A DNA stretch of 21,458 nt from Thoreauomyces humboldtii (lineage: Eukaryota; Chytridiomycota; Chytridiomycetes; Spizellomycetales; Powellomycetaceae): the NCBI GenBank assembly GCA_027596035.1, contig JADGJA010000360.1, forward strand, positions 1 to 21,458, in the 5' to 3' direction. Numbering within the stretch: the first letter of the stretch is position 1; every line of letters begins with the position of its first letter. The notes beneath the pieces are model-generated. The model saw only the letters and a program-made list of their open reading frames with translations. It was not told where the DNA came from and did no database searches. Of the stretch, positions 1 through 11,544 are shown one piece after another. The position numbers and the translations under genes were made by a program.

Positions 1-130
1 GGGAAGACTGTACCAGATTGCCGGGCCAACGTCACACAGGCTTCTGCCTCTGCCTGCCCATGTCGAGGACACAGCTGCATGTCGCTAGCGTTCCATCCTT
101 TCCTCGTCACTACAGCACACTAGCATCAAG

Positions 131-1105
131 ATGGTACGACTCTTATACACCACTCTAGCAACCGGTCGAATAGAGAGAGAGACGGAAGCGGAGAGATGCC
201 ATGGCTCATCGTAGGCGGAAGCCCTGCCCGGCGGATGGATGGATGGGCGATGGATGGATGGACGGCACCGAGGACATGCCATGCGACGACAGCCCACATT
301 ATATTGTCTTGCCATACGACGCTGGCAGAGATTCGATGTTTTGCACCTGAGCATGAACGACGGCATCGTGTTCTGCGCTGGACGATTGTCCCTACAACGA
401 AGGGACTCACCGCGATCGACGCACTATTGCGGGGATCCGTGCGTCGACCTCCTGGGCACTTGTGGTTTCCTGACCGATCGGCGCTGGCAACGGACTTCCT
501 GCACTGGGAGACTGTAGAGGAGGATGTTTGGGTGGCGTCTCGAGCGCAAACTGAATGGCGAACTCTGTGGGATACGAAATGGGGCCACGGGTTGACGACT
601 CACGTGCTAACGAGACCTCTGCCCATTTCCAGGCCGACAGCGTCACTATCCGCACTCGCAAGTTCCTGACGAACCCCCTGCTGCAGCGCAAGCAGATGGT
701 CGTGGATGTCCTCCACCCCGGACGCGCGAACGTCAGCAAGAAGGAGCTCGGAGAGAAGCTCGCTAAGTTGTACAAGGCCGACGCTGAGAGCATCTTCTGC
801 TTTGGTTTCCGCACCCAGTTCGGTGGTGGCAAGTCCACCGGATTCGCCCTCATCTACAACTCCCTCGACTCCGCAAAGAAGTTCGAGCCGAAGTACCGCC
901 TCGTGAGGGTACGTAGCTTGTTTGTTTTGTGCGGAAAGCGTGAGGGTGAGCTGTAAGCTGACTCTTTGGATCTCTTCTGCCGTTATTCCAGTCCGGCCAC
1001 GCCGAGCACATCAAGACCTCCCGCAAGCAGGCCAAGGAGCGCAAGAACCGAGGAAAGAAGTTCCGTGGAACCAAGAAGGCCAAGGCCGCCAAGGCTTCCA
1101 AATAA
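131..1105 (+). CDS. RPS24: 40S ribosomal protein S24 (eS24)
   Basis: Component of the small ribosomal subunit needed for 18S pre-rRNA processing. Three exons: 131-133, 633-908 and 992-1105, giving 130 aa, the usual family length. Exon 2 starts [17 protein letters not shown], typical of fungal eS24, and continues with the [19 protein letters not shown] core. Exon 3 is the basic tail with [15 protein letters not shown], ending in a stop at 1103-1105. The start codon is the whole first coding exon: ATG at 131 is followed directly by GTACGA, and the 499-nt intron ends after a perfect branch point (GTGCTAACG, 604-612) at AG 631-632. A 71-nt candidate intron (GTGGGT at 1107 to TTCAG at 1177) follows the stop in the 3' UTR. 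No other ATG gives a better N-terminus, so the isolated start is inferred but well supported. Confidence 0.94.
134..632 (+). other. Long first intron of RPS24, with hairpins and a GGAT repeat
   Basis: This 499-nt intron is about seven times longer than the others in the window. It carries an imperfect GGAT/GGAC tetranucleotide tract at about 233-264 and two clean stem-loops. GTCCCT (388-393) pairs with AGGGAC (401-406). TCGACGCAC (416-424) pairs with GTGCGTCGA (439-447). Long first introns in ribosomal protein genes often hold a snoRNA or an enhancer. I could not find a complete box C/D or H/ACA set here, so no RNA gene is called. Confidence 0.6.
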
Positions 1106-2122
1106 GGTGGGTCTGGACCAGTTTTTAGGCTTCACATGTGTCTTCCATCCTCATCTCCTTTTTTTTCTGTCATTCAGCTATGGGCCCTACCTCTTAGATT
1201 TCCATCCGACCTTCATTATTCTTCCTGTGCGGGAACAGGGAGGACTGCGAAACGGTTCTCCTGGGGCAGGATCCGTGTCGCTTGCCTTGTACATCAGTTT
1301 CTTGTCGCGAGAGGGTCAATCAAACTTCTCGTCATCTTTGCTGGACTTTTTCCCGGTTGAAGGACTCGCGGCGCCGAACAGCGTTGCTTGCACTGAAATG
1401 CCCTTGGTGCATTTCGGGTACACGGTCGTGGTGCGGGCAGGTTGGGAACTTATCAATGCGCTCAGTGGGAGTGCGTGTCCACTGCGGTAGTATGGGGGGT
1501 CTTGAAGGAGATCGCGACTGCACGCTTGCTTTCGGTCAGGCTTGTGATATCGTGAAGCTGATTGACTTGGAAACTTGATAATTGGTGAGCCTGTTTCGCG
1601 GGGCCGAACCGGGCCGGTGGTCGAGGTTGCTGCTCCTAGGGTACCGGCAAGACAGCCGGTGGACGAGGTTGGCAGAAACCACGCAAGGGGTGAAAAAGCA
1701 TGGGGAGGAGCAAAAAATCCACCAGCCGATTTTTTAGTTTGTCACGCGCGCGCCGCTTCGTTATCTCTCTCTGGCGGCCCACGTCGTCTCTCCCCCTCCC
1801 AACGCTCGCGTGATGAGCAGTCCAAAAGGCAAAAAACCTCGTGTACTTCTTACGGCCAGAAGGTGTTGGGGGGTTCTTCTTGTTCTCTCCTTCGGGGCTG
1901 TTACTGCGCGGGGGGCCAGGCAGAGATAAGGCACAGGTGATCAGCTGCTCCAGAAAAATTATTGGAAGGCTAAAGTCATGCAAAGAGTGGCTCGGGCGTT
2001 CCCCGAGGGCAGGTCCGAGAAGAGAGGCTGCAGCTGTACAAAAGGGGGGCCAGCGATGTTGAGCCTCCCTCCTTTGACTCAACAAACAGGATCTTATCGC
2101 ACCCCACCAAAGTCCCTCGAGC
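1106..2122. other. RPS24 3' region and ABC transporter promoter region, no gene seen
   Basis: About 1 kb between two + strand genes. It should contain the 3' UTR of RPS24 (with the possible UTR intron 1107-1177) and the promoter and 5' UTR of the transporter. The open frames here, including a 167-codon one on the - strand, show no family resemblance and are broken low-complexity sequence. A box-C-like GTGATGA at 1811 has no box D partner. Nothing else is supported. Confidence 0.6.
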
Positions 2123-5100
2123 ATGACGGACGTTCCCACCGAAAGAACACCTTTGCTCCCAACTCATGTCCAGGAGGATGAACTTGAAAGAAGCTTCTGG
2201 TCCGACATATCCCTTTCGTGGATCAGTCCTCTCGTTCGCCGGGGCTATGCAAAGCCGCTCCAGGCAGAGGTGAGTACGTCCCGTCTTTACAATGGCGGCA
2301 AAGAATGTTCTGACGAACATTTTGTGGCATCTCGACAGGACCTCGGCAGGTTCCCGAAACATGACCGTGCGGAAGCGTTCACGGGGGACATGGAAAAGTT
2401 CTGGGTCGCCTGCGCTGAGCACCGCAAGGGACTGGGACCAATGCCGCATCTGGGCAAATACCTCATTCGTCAGTACCTTCCCAGCATGTGAGCCAACGAT
2501 GCTGTCTGGCATGAGATGTGCCTGTCTGTCGAGCCAACTTTTGACATCGACAGATTGAAGATGGCGCTTCTGCGTGCAGTGTCTCTGGTTATCACCTTGT
2601 GGATCCCGTTCGTCATGCTCCCGCAAGTGCTCCAGTATCTGAACCCGGTTCCAGGGGGCCCGGACCTCGTCATCGACTCTGGAGTAGCACTCGCGTTCAT
2701 CCTCTGCGGCCTTCAGATCATCCTATCCCTCTGCTCCAACGGCTGTCAGATGATGGGCGTCGACCTCTGGACGAGGCTCACCGCCGTCGGTTCCAACGCT
2801 GTCTACGAGAAGTCGTTCCGTCTGTCGCACAAGTCGAGGCAAGCCTTCCCGCCGGCCAAGATCATGAACCTCATCAATTCGGACGTTCCGAAATCCGGCG
2901 CATTCGCCATGTCATGGACGGCGATCTGGACAGCTCCGACGCACATCGTCGTCTGCACCGTGCTCATCGGGCTGCTCATACGTCACGTCGTGTGGATCCC
3001 GGTCGTACTGTTTACGATCCTGATAGTCGTGCAGGTGCCTGCGGGCGAAAAGCTGGGCGGGACGGTCGGAGGCTACATGGGATCGATGGACGGGCGCATC
3101 AGCGTGCTCCGCGAGTTTCTTTACGGTAAGGCCACGCAGGCTGCTTCGTTCGCATAACAGTTTCACTGACCTTTCCATGTCCGTTTTGCAGGAGTCAAAG
3201 GTTTCAAATTCTCCGCCTTCGAAGGCCGTGTGGCCAAGAAGGTTGCGGCCGCTCGCCTAGTTCAGACAAATCATGCATGGAGCTTTGGTGCAATGTACGG
3301 ATGAGGCTTGAATTGTTTGAAATGGAAGGATGCTGATTGCTTTCTATTCACAGCTTGTACGTCCTGAGCGCCTTGGAGCAGCTGCAAGGCCTCATCGTTC
3401 CTGTGATCTCTTTCGCGATGTTTTCGGCTACCGGCGGAGACATGAGCGGATACATCATCTTTCCAGTACTCAGCTTGTTCAACACCCTTCAGGCGCCCTT
3501 CACCGAGATCACAGGTGTGATGGCAGACTACGGACAGGCGATCGTCGCTGTGCGTCGTATCCAGGCCTTTTTGATCGCTGAGGAGGTCGACCCAGCCGAA
3601 ATCACCTTGCGACTTCCCGCAGCCGCCCCTGGCAAGACTGCTATCGAGTTTGAGACTGCGACGTTCGAGTGGGAGGATGTGAAAGGGAAAGACCTTGCCG
3701 AGTCGTCTTCTGGTTTCCGCCTATCCGACATTACTTTCGACATTCCGAAGGGCTCTCATGTGGCGATTGTGGGGCCGACGCCTTGTGGAAAGTCATCCCT
3801 CTTCAGCTCCCTTGTCGGTCACATGCGGAAGACGGGCGGTCAGGCAACCATGTGTGGATCAATCGCCTATTGTCCACAAGAACCTTGGCTGTCTTCTGGA
3901 ACCGTCCTGGACAACATCACGATCGGTCGGTCCGACGTGTCGAAAGCGAGCGTAGCCCAGGCCATCAAGCTGTGTCAGCTCGATCAGGATCTCGCGCTGC
4001 TCGCGAATGGTGTGAGCACAGAGATCGGCGAGAAGGGCGTTCAGTTGAGCGGCGGGCAGAAGTCGAGAGTCGCCCTTGCTCGTGCGGTAGCGGCAGACGC
4101 TGACATCTATCTCCTCGGTAAGTCGATACCGAAGATCCTCTCAGAGATCGAGCGCCTGACCTTCTTCTTTCCGAAGACGACCCTACCGCCTCCCTCGACG
4201 CACACGTCTCGAAGGAAATCTTTGCGAAGGTCGTCCACGGCCCAGTCCTCCGGAACAAGACCCTCCTGCTCGCCACCCATAGACTCGAAACCCTCCCAAA
4301 GTTCGATCGCATCATCGTTCTGGCCAATGGCAAGGTCACCGAAATGGGCACGTATGATGAGCTCATGGTCGATAAAAACGGTGCGCTTGCACGTCTTATG
4401 GATGAGTACGAACACCGTAACGAGATCGAGATCGATACACGCGTCGATGGTGATGGTGATGCGGTGGCCCCTGTGACGGGTGACCAGAACAAGAAGACAG
4501 GGAGCTCCAACCCTGGACAAGGCATTGTTGCAGAAGAGCGCAAAAAGGTCAGTTACTCTTTGTGCCTCGTAGCGGAATGAATGCCAAGCTGACCTACTTG
4601 TTTTGTTTTTAGGGTCGAGTTACCAATAGCGATATATGGGTATACTTGAAAGCTGCCGGCGGAACCGTCTTCACTGCGGTCACAGTCATCTCCATGCTCC
4701 TGCTGGTGGCGACCATGAGCTTGTCATCCGTTGCCCTAGCGTGGGAAGACATTCGACTCTACGCCGTCTTTAGCGCCGCTGCAGCTGTGACTTTCTTGAT
4801 CATGACCGGTTTCGTAGCATACGGCGGATGGAAAGCCGGCGTGACGCTGCACGATATCGCGTTACTGGGACTCCTGCGGGCTCCACGTAAGTTCCCTCTT
4901 TCGCCCGCCTTCTCTTGGAGGCTTTCTCACGTTTATGTTTTGGCAGTGACCTGGTTCGATAGTCAGCCAGTCGGTAGGATCTTGAGCCGAATGTCAACCG
5001 ATGTCAAGGACGTAGACATGAACCTTCCCAACACGTTCTCGGTGCTGCTCTCAACCGGCGCTATCGTTGCCACCTCCGTGGTCTTGATCGTGTCTTCAAA

Positions 5101-6601
5101 CGTTATGCTGCTTGGTATGTGCTGTCTACCCTTGAGAAGACTCAAATCGCTCACCCATCATTTCTATGTAGCACTCGTATTGCTATTGACGATCATGTAT
5201 AGTCTCCTGTTCCAATACTACCAAACCTCATTCCGAGAACTCAAGAGACTGCAGTCCATCACCAAGTCGCCGCTCAGCGCTCATGTGTCGGAGACTATGA
5301 CAGGAATGTCGACCGTATCCGCATATGGTCTCCAGTCGGCTTTTGTCCGTCGACAGTATCAGAGGACCGACGACGCCAACCTCGCCAACCTCTTATATCT
5401 GGCCACGCGACTGTGGTTCCTTCTTCGACTCGAAATCCTGTCGTCTTCCGTGGTCTTGTGCGTGATCCTCTTGGCGCCTTACAGCCCCATGCACACGAGC
5501 ACGGCTCCTGTTTCCATCACTTATGCGCTTTCTCTGAGCGGCGCCCTCATCCCATTTTTCATGTGTCTGGGACGTGCCGACGCGATGGTGAGTCGGAAAC
5601 CGCTCATCGTAAAGTCTTGACAACGAAACGGTCGACTGACACCATTCCCCCCAGTTCAACAGCGTGGAGAGACTCAACCACTACGCCGAAGAACTGCCAC
5701 GCGAAGCACCTGCCCACCTATCTACCGATCCGATTTCGGGAACCTGGCCTTCCTCCGGCGGCCTCGCCTTCTCGGAGCTCTCACTGGCCTACCCGAACCG
5801 TCCCGACCACACGGTGGTGCGATCCCTCACGGCGTCGTTCCGACCGGGCGAGAAGATCGGATGTTGCGGACGCACGGGAAGCGGGAAATCTACCCTCGCT
5901 TCATCCCTGTTCCGCATGATGGAAGCCACGTCGGGATGCGTTCGAGTGGACGGTCTCGACATCGCCACACTGGGACTCGACACCCTCCGATCCAACCTGG
6001 AGATCGTGGCGCAGGAACCTACGTTGTTGAGCGGGAGCATCAGGGAGAACCTCGACGTGGAAGGCGTGCAGTCCGATGATGCCGTCTGGAAGGCGTTGGA
6101 GGACGTCGGTTTAAGAGAGTTTGTCGCGGGGTTGCCGGAGATGCTGGATGCTCCGGTTCTGGAAGGAGCGAGCAATCTGTCGGTTGGGCAACGACAGCTC
6201 GTTTGTCTGGCCAGGGCCCTGCTGAAGAAGAGCAAGATCCTGATCATGGTGAGCGAAAAGCGTCTCTTGGGGAATTTCCTTTCGCTCTGACTTAACGTTT
6301 CCACTCTCGCTCCCAGGATGAAGCCACGGCCTCAGTGGACGCAGAAACCGACAAACGGATCCAGGAGCTCATCCTCTCACCCGCCTTCCGCCACGTGACT
6401 GTCCTGGCGGTCGCTCACCGACTCAGCTCCGTCAGTCGATTCTCTCGGGTCATGGTGATGGACGAGGGAAGGATGATCGAGTGCGACACCCCTCACGTCC
6501 TGTTGACTAGGGGTGGAGCCTTCGCGGACATGGTAGATGCCCTCGGACCTTCCCAATCTCGATCCATCCGAGAAGCGGCGAAAGAGCGTCAACGTAGCTA
6601 G
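2123..6601 (+). CDS. ABCC-type (Yor1/MRP-like) full ABC transporter
   Basis: ATP-driven membrane exporter with TMD1-NBD1-TMD2-NBD2 and no TMD0. Exons: 2123-2269, 2339-2487, 2554-3125, 3192-3294, 3354-4117, 4177-4547, 4613-4886, 4947-5114, 5172-5587, 5655-6248, 6317-6601; total 1280 aa. The N-terminus has the SLSWISPLVRRGY...PLQ signature of the group. NBD1: Walker A at about residue 463 reads GPTPCGKSS, with Pro where the P-loop normally has its middle Gly. It is followed by CPQEPW, LSGGQKSR, the Walker B/D-loop IYLLDDPTASLD and an H-loop THRL. NBD2 is canonical: GRTGSGKST (about 1060), AQEPTLLSG, LSVGQRQ (about 1163), ILIMDEATASVD and AHRL. An acidic linker (about residues 660-700) joins NBD1 to TMD2. 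Yor1 relatives export organic anions and drugs at the plasma membrane or vacuole. The substrate here is unknown. Confidence 0.93.
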
Positions 6602-6750
6602 TTTGCAGAAACGAAATCAGACACCTCATGCATTCTTCGAGTCTATGTGCCATGATGCTCGTCAAAATGTATCGATTCATGAGGGATACGCCCCTATGTA
6701 TCAGCAAATGCCCCTCCAAAAAAAATAATGATAATGCAGGGGTTCAAGCG

Positions 6751-7487
6751 TTACGTGTGCTTCACCTCGGGCTTCGTATCTACGCCATCATCCCCTCCTC
6801 CCCCCACCTGTCCAACGGCCTCCAACGCCCTGTCTATGAACTCCTGGAAGCGCGGGTTCGCCAGTAGCGCCTGATCGTACACCGCCTCTGCGTTCGGCGC
6901 GGTGTCCAACGTGAGGAGGAGGTCTCGGACCTGTGGATCCGACACCAGATCCAAAATGTGTTTGCTCTCCACTGCACAGAACCGAGAAAAGTGTGAGCAC
7001 TCAAGGAAAACACGAAGATCGCTCCCCTACGGACGGTTGATTGTCGCACCTAGACGAGCCAGCTGCCCGTCGTTCAGCTTGTGAGCTTCGTCCTCGTCTT
7101 CTATGTGAGTCGCTTTCCCTGAAGAGAAGAACCCGTTCGATCGTAGGACTGGTCAGAGAAGAGCCCCAGATGGTCTCACCTTGTGGGTTAGGTGTGACGG
7201 TGGCAGGGGTATCCGCGGGTGGAGGAACATCACATGATGCTTTCGAAAGAAAATGTCAGCGTGAGGATGAATAGTACTGTGGATGTAACGCACTGTGACG
7301 GTTACCTTTGTGCTTCTTGTAGCAGTCCAGTCCGCAGCTAAGGGTTGGGGAAAAGCGTTTGTGAGCCAAGCCAGAGGAGGAGCAAGAGTTTTCGAGGGGT
7401 AACAAGTCTTGACACCTACTATGGAGCCCTGCACCTTGGACACTTGTAGCGTTGCTCCTTGTCGTTGCATACGGCGCAAGTCACCAT
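6751..7487 (-). CDS. HIT-type zinc finger protein, ZNHIT3/Hit1-like
   Basis: Small protein (149 aa). In yeast and human this family acts in box C/D snoRNP assembly, where Hit1/ZNHIT3 stabilises Rsa1/NUFIP. Five exons, in transcription order: 7487-7420, 7337-7306, 7239-7180, 7118-7050, 6971-6751, with GT-AG borders and closed phase. The N-terminal zf-HIT domain has all eight ligands: C4, C7, C16, C19, C24, C28, H32 and C36, with the typical KCPRCRAPYC core. An acidic linker is followed by a helical C-terminal part (ARLVESKHILDLVSDPQVRD ... NPRFQEFIDRALE) resembling the Hit1/ZNHIT3 C-terminus that binds its partner. A short Gly/Asp tail ends the protein. It is convergent with the ABC transporter (149 bp between stops) and divergent from XPD. 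Other zf-HIT families (ZNHIT1, ZNHIT2, ZNHIT6) are larger or have the finger elsewhere. Confidence 0.85.
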
Positions 7488-7685
7488 TGCGCTGTGGTGT
7501 AATTGCCAAAAAGAGAAGGAATGGTGTGGCAAGTGAGGGGAAAGAGAGACCAGGGGGAAGCGTGTTGGAAAGCGTCCTATTGGCGATGACTCACACCTAG
7601 ACTCACTTGGACGTTTCCTCGCAATCCTCGTCGCCCACCCCTGCCACCCGTTTCCCCCGAGTGATCTTGGGACCTCGTACGACAA
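7488..7685. promoter_or_regulatory. Short divergent promoter between the HIT-finger gene and XPD
   Basis: Only 198 bp separate the two start codons, so this segment must hold both promoters and both 5' leaders. No TATA box is evident in either direction, as is usual for housekeeping genes. Nothing finer can be called. Confidence 0.55.
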
Positions 7686-10600
7686 ATGAAGTAAGCCTCT
7701 TCCCCAAGGGAACGTCTCCTTCCTGTAGGGGACGGGGCACTGAGGGCTCATCGCCTTGCCTGAGCAGGTTCGAGATAGATGGCCTTCCCATCCTGTTCCC
7801 ATACGACTTCATCTACCCGGAACAGTATGCCTACATGAGGGACATGAAGCGGGCCCTGGACGCCCAGGTGCGGCGGGGGTGCAAAAGTGCTGGGTTGAAC
7901 AGCTCGTAGGGCCATCCGCGGTACTGAGACACGTCATGGTCGCTAGGGTCACTGCCTTCTGGAGATGCCTTCAGGCACGGGGAAGACAGTATCCCTGCTG
8001 TCCCTCATCGTCGCCTATCAGCAGGTGGAGGCCGGTAGACTCCTTGCTGTTTCCGATTGGGAATGATCTTTCTCACGTCGATATGCTGGCGTCCGCGCAG
8101 TTCTATCCAGAGAAGCGGAAGCTCATCTACTGCTCTCGGACCGTGCCCGAGATCGAAAAGGCCCTGGCCGAGCTGCAGCGTCTCATGGAGTATCGAAAGA
8201 GTCAGGGCATGGAGGAACGCTTCCTGGGCCTCGGACTGACGTCCCGTCGGAACCTGTGCGTGAATCCTCAGGTACGTGCGTCCGTTGCTCTCGGCGAGAG
8301 GAGCCCTCGAACCCGAGCAATCTCGCTCACCCCCGTCCTGTGCGCTTTTCGTAGGTCAATAAGCAGAAGTGGGGTCAGGAGGTCGATGCACAATGTCGGA
8401 ATCTTACAGCGCCGTGGGTTCGAGAGACCGCGAAGAAGGAGCGGGATGGCGATGACAGCATGGAAGCGGGTTCTGGCAGCGTCCCGCTATGCAGTTTCTA
8501 CGAGGTAGCATCACGTTCGCGGTCATGCGGGCCAACCACTCAGCATGCTCATCTCCCACCAAATAGAACCTCGAGAATAGCGATGAGGAGGCTACGATCC
8601 CCCAGGGCGTGTACACCCTCGAGGACTTGAAGGAATGGGGAAGGGATAACGGCTATTGCCCGTATTTTTTGTCACGGCGGATGGTAAGCCATACTCACCA
8701 TGTGGTGACGAGTGGAATTGACCATGGTCTAATCTAGCAGTATGTTCTTAGCTTGCGTTCGCCAACGTTGTTATTTACAGTTATCACTATCTGCTGGACC
8801 CGAAAGTGGCCGATCTGGTTTCGAAAGAGATGGCGAAGGACTGCATCGTCGTTTTCGATGAGGCGCACAATATCGGTAGGGTCATTGTTAACGTCCGGAA
8901 GCTGAACTCGAGCAATATTTGATCAATTATTTGCCAGACAACGTCTGCACTGAAGCCCTCAGCATGGACATCACTCGACCTATGCTAGATGCAAGCGCCC
9001 GGAGTATTACTGCTTTGGCCACGAAAATAGACGAGTACGTTCGGATTTCTTTTTCTGAGTAAGCGGGCAATCCTCATGCCCATTCCTTCCCAGGCTGAAA
9101 GCCACGAATTCGGAAAAGCTACAGTCTGAATACACGCGGCTTGTTGAAGGCCTCCGGTCCGCCCAAATATCCCGTGACCAGGATGAGTTTATGACAAATC
9201 CCAGTGAGTTCCTTTACGGGCCTGTAGACTCGATGCGCTTCAATTTACCCAGTCTCTCTTGCCAGCTCTTCCCGACGACATTCTTGACGAGGCAGTGCCT
9301 GGAAACATTCGGAGAGCCGAGCACTTCGTTGCCTTCTTGAGGAGGTTTATCGAGTATCTCAAGGTATGCTATCCATGATATAAGCTCTCACGCACAGTGG
9401 TTGCTGACTTCCCAGCCAGACTCGATTGCGAGTAATGCACGTCGTAGCTGAAAGTCCGACATCTTTTCTTCAACACGTGAAAGAAATTACCTGCCAGGAG
9501 AAGAAACCACTTCGGTACGCATGCTGGACCAATGAAACGGGATTTGATCGCTCCTGCTAATTAGCTTGGTCTATGTAGATTTTGTGCTGAGCGCTTAGGA
9601 TCTTTAGTGCGTACGCTAGAGCTCACGGACCTCGCGGACTATCGGGCACTGCAGCAGATTGCAGCGTTCGCTACTTTGGTAGCAACATACCAAAAAGGTA
9701 CTGCTCCTAAGCTCCAACGGCAGTATGCAAATCAACCTTTCTGATGGAACATTTCTTGTAGGTTTCATCCTTATTCTGGAGCCCTTTGAGAACGACATGG
9801 ACACAATACCAAATCCCGTTTTACATCTCTCGTAAGGGTGCACCGCCGATTGAGCTTGTCATATAACTAACGGATGTGCCACAGCTGCTTGGACGCAACT
9901 ATCGCCATCAAACCCGTATTCGAACGTTTCAGTTCTGTCATTATCACATCTGGAACCTTGTCCCCAATGGAACTATACCCAACCCTTCTCGGATTCACCC
10001 CCGTGGTCGTACAGAGTTATCAGATGACCCTCACTCGCGCGTGTTTCCTACCTCTGGTATGCCGTTATCTGTGATGTCTGATTTTAAGACTCGAAGCTTA
10101 TGGGATGGACATTTGCAGACAATCACCCGAGGTAGCGATCAGGTTGCCATCAGCTCAAAGTTCGAGGTCCGAAGCGATCTGGCGGTGGTCAGAAATTATG
10201 GCAACATTCTACTTGAATACGCAAAGATCACCCCCGACGGCTTGGTTTGCTTCTTCCCCAGTTACCTCTACATGGAGTCGATCGTCGCCAAGTGGGAAGA
10301 GCTGGTACATTGGCCTTGCATGTTTCGGTCTTCGGGCTGCCGACTCACTGTTTCTGTGTGATATTAGGGAATGCTCTCGGATGTTGCGAAGTATAAGATC
10401 ATCCATATTGAGACTCCGGACGCCAAGGAAACACAGCTGGTGATGGAGAACTATCGAATGGTATGATAAATTTAATCTCGAGATGTGACCATCCTCGCAG
10501 TGCTAACGATCCGACTCTCAATTTAGCATTGCGATAATGGCCGTGGGGCGGTCTTGCTCGCCGTCGCACGAGGAAAGATCTCCGAGGGAGTCGATTTCGA

Positions 10601-11256
10601 CCACAATTACGGACGAGCTGTCATCTTATTCGGAATCCCCTATCAGTATACCGAGTCCAGGATATTAAAGGTGCCGAGCGTGGGTTGCTCAGGGAGGATC
10701 ACGTCGTGGGATCTCTAACTCGATTTCTTGGTTTCGCAGGCTCGTCTGGAGTACCTCCGAGACAACAGCAAGATCCGCGAGAACGACTTTTTGACCTTTG
10801 ACGCGATGCGACACGGCGCCCAGTGCGTGGGCCGAGTCCTTCGCGGAAAGACCGACTACGGACTCATGGTCTTTGCGGACAAGGTACGAGCTTCTTGTTT
10901 GCCACTTTTTCGTTTTCCTACACTCATCTGTCGAAACCGACACCTGTCACAATCCATGCCTTTGCATTTCTCACCAGCGCTTCGCACGAGCGGACAAGCG
11001 CAGCAAGCTCCCCAAATGGATCAACGCGGGCATGACGGAAGCCTGCATCAACCTTTCGACGGACATGGCCCTCGCCATGTCGAAAAAGTTCTTGCGGTCG
11101 ATGGCCCAACCGTTCGAACACACGCAGCTCGGAGTGTCGCTTTGGGACGAGGAAGAGCTGAGGAAACGACAGGAAAAGGAAGAAGGTTATGGAAGACAGG
11201 GACCAGGACGGATCGAGCTGGGCACGGCCGCGATGGAAGGGATCGTTGTGAGCTGA
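7686..11256 (+). CDS. RAD3: TFIIH DNA helicase XPD/Rad3 (5'-3', Fe-S)
   Basis: ATP-dependent 5'-3' helicase subunit of TFIIH, acting in nucleotide excision repair and transcription initiation. Nineteen exons: 7686-7690, 7768-7867, 7947-8024, 8101-8271, 8355-8504, 8567-8683, 8752-8875, 8938-9034, 9094-9203, 9266-9363, 9420-9514, 9579-9697, 9762-9831, 9885-10056, 10119-10304, 10368-10460, 10527-10670, 10740-10883, 10978-11256. This gives 783 aa (yeast Rad3 is 778). The first exon is ATGAA only, giving MK before [12 protein letters not shown]. Visible motifs: Walker A PSGTGKT with K48, four Fe-S cysteines at C114, C132, C164 and C199, the DEAH box at 243-246, [12 protein letters not shown], and the motif V/VI segments ISEGVDFDH and [10 protein letters not shown]. 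The extreme C-terminus is uncertain: a 43-nt intron (11248-11290) would replace the last residue with DVGILIQSIL and move the stop to 11321-11323. Confidence 0.96.
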
Positions 11257-11544
11257 TGCATCGGGATAGCTTATGATTGACTTTGAGCAGGATGTGGGAA
11301 TCTTGATCCAAAGTATCCTCTAATGTACATAGCGAATCTGTTGCGAATAGATGTGTGATCGTTAAGATTCGTTACAATCGTGCCTCGACGGCCACGGTTT
11401 TAAACGAGAAAAAAAAAACGATTGGGAAAACGGGAAGAAATCTGGTCGTTCCTGCGTAGTTTGGAAAGGCCTCCCGCCACTGGCTCGGTTGAGCCTTTCG
11501 TCGACCCTCACGGAAAGCCCCCATTTTGTCAAACCAGCAACAAC

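Noticed and set aside
461..473. TGTGGTTTC directly before CTGA in the RPS24 intron, matching the 25S snR64/SNORD74 site over 9 nt
   Set aside because: No box C or terminal stem at a suitable distance upstream, and the complement ends after 9 bases.
1811..1817. GTGATGA resembling snoRNA box C
   Set aside because: No CTGA box D within a snoRNA length and no terminal stem.
1636..2139. 167-codon - strand frame in the transporter promoter region
   Set aside because: No domain or credible composition, and it overlaps the start of the ABC transporter.
2270..2338. Reading through the first transporter intron, which is open and a multiple of three
   Set aside because: GTGAGT, a CTGAC branch point and GACAG are all canonical, and removal restores the family's LQxEDL-type join.
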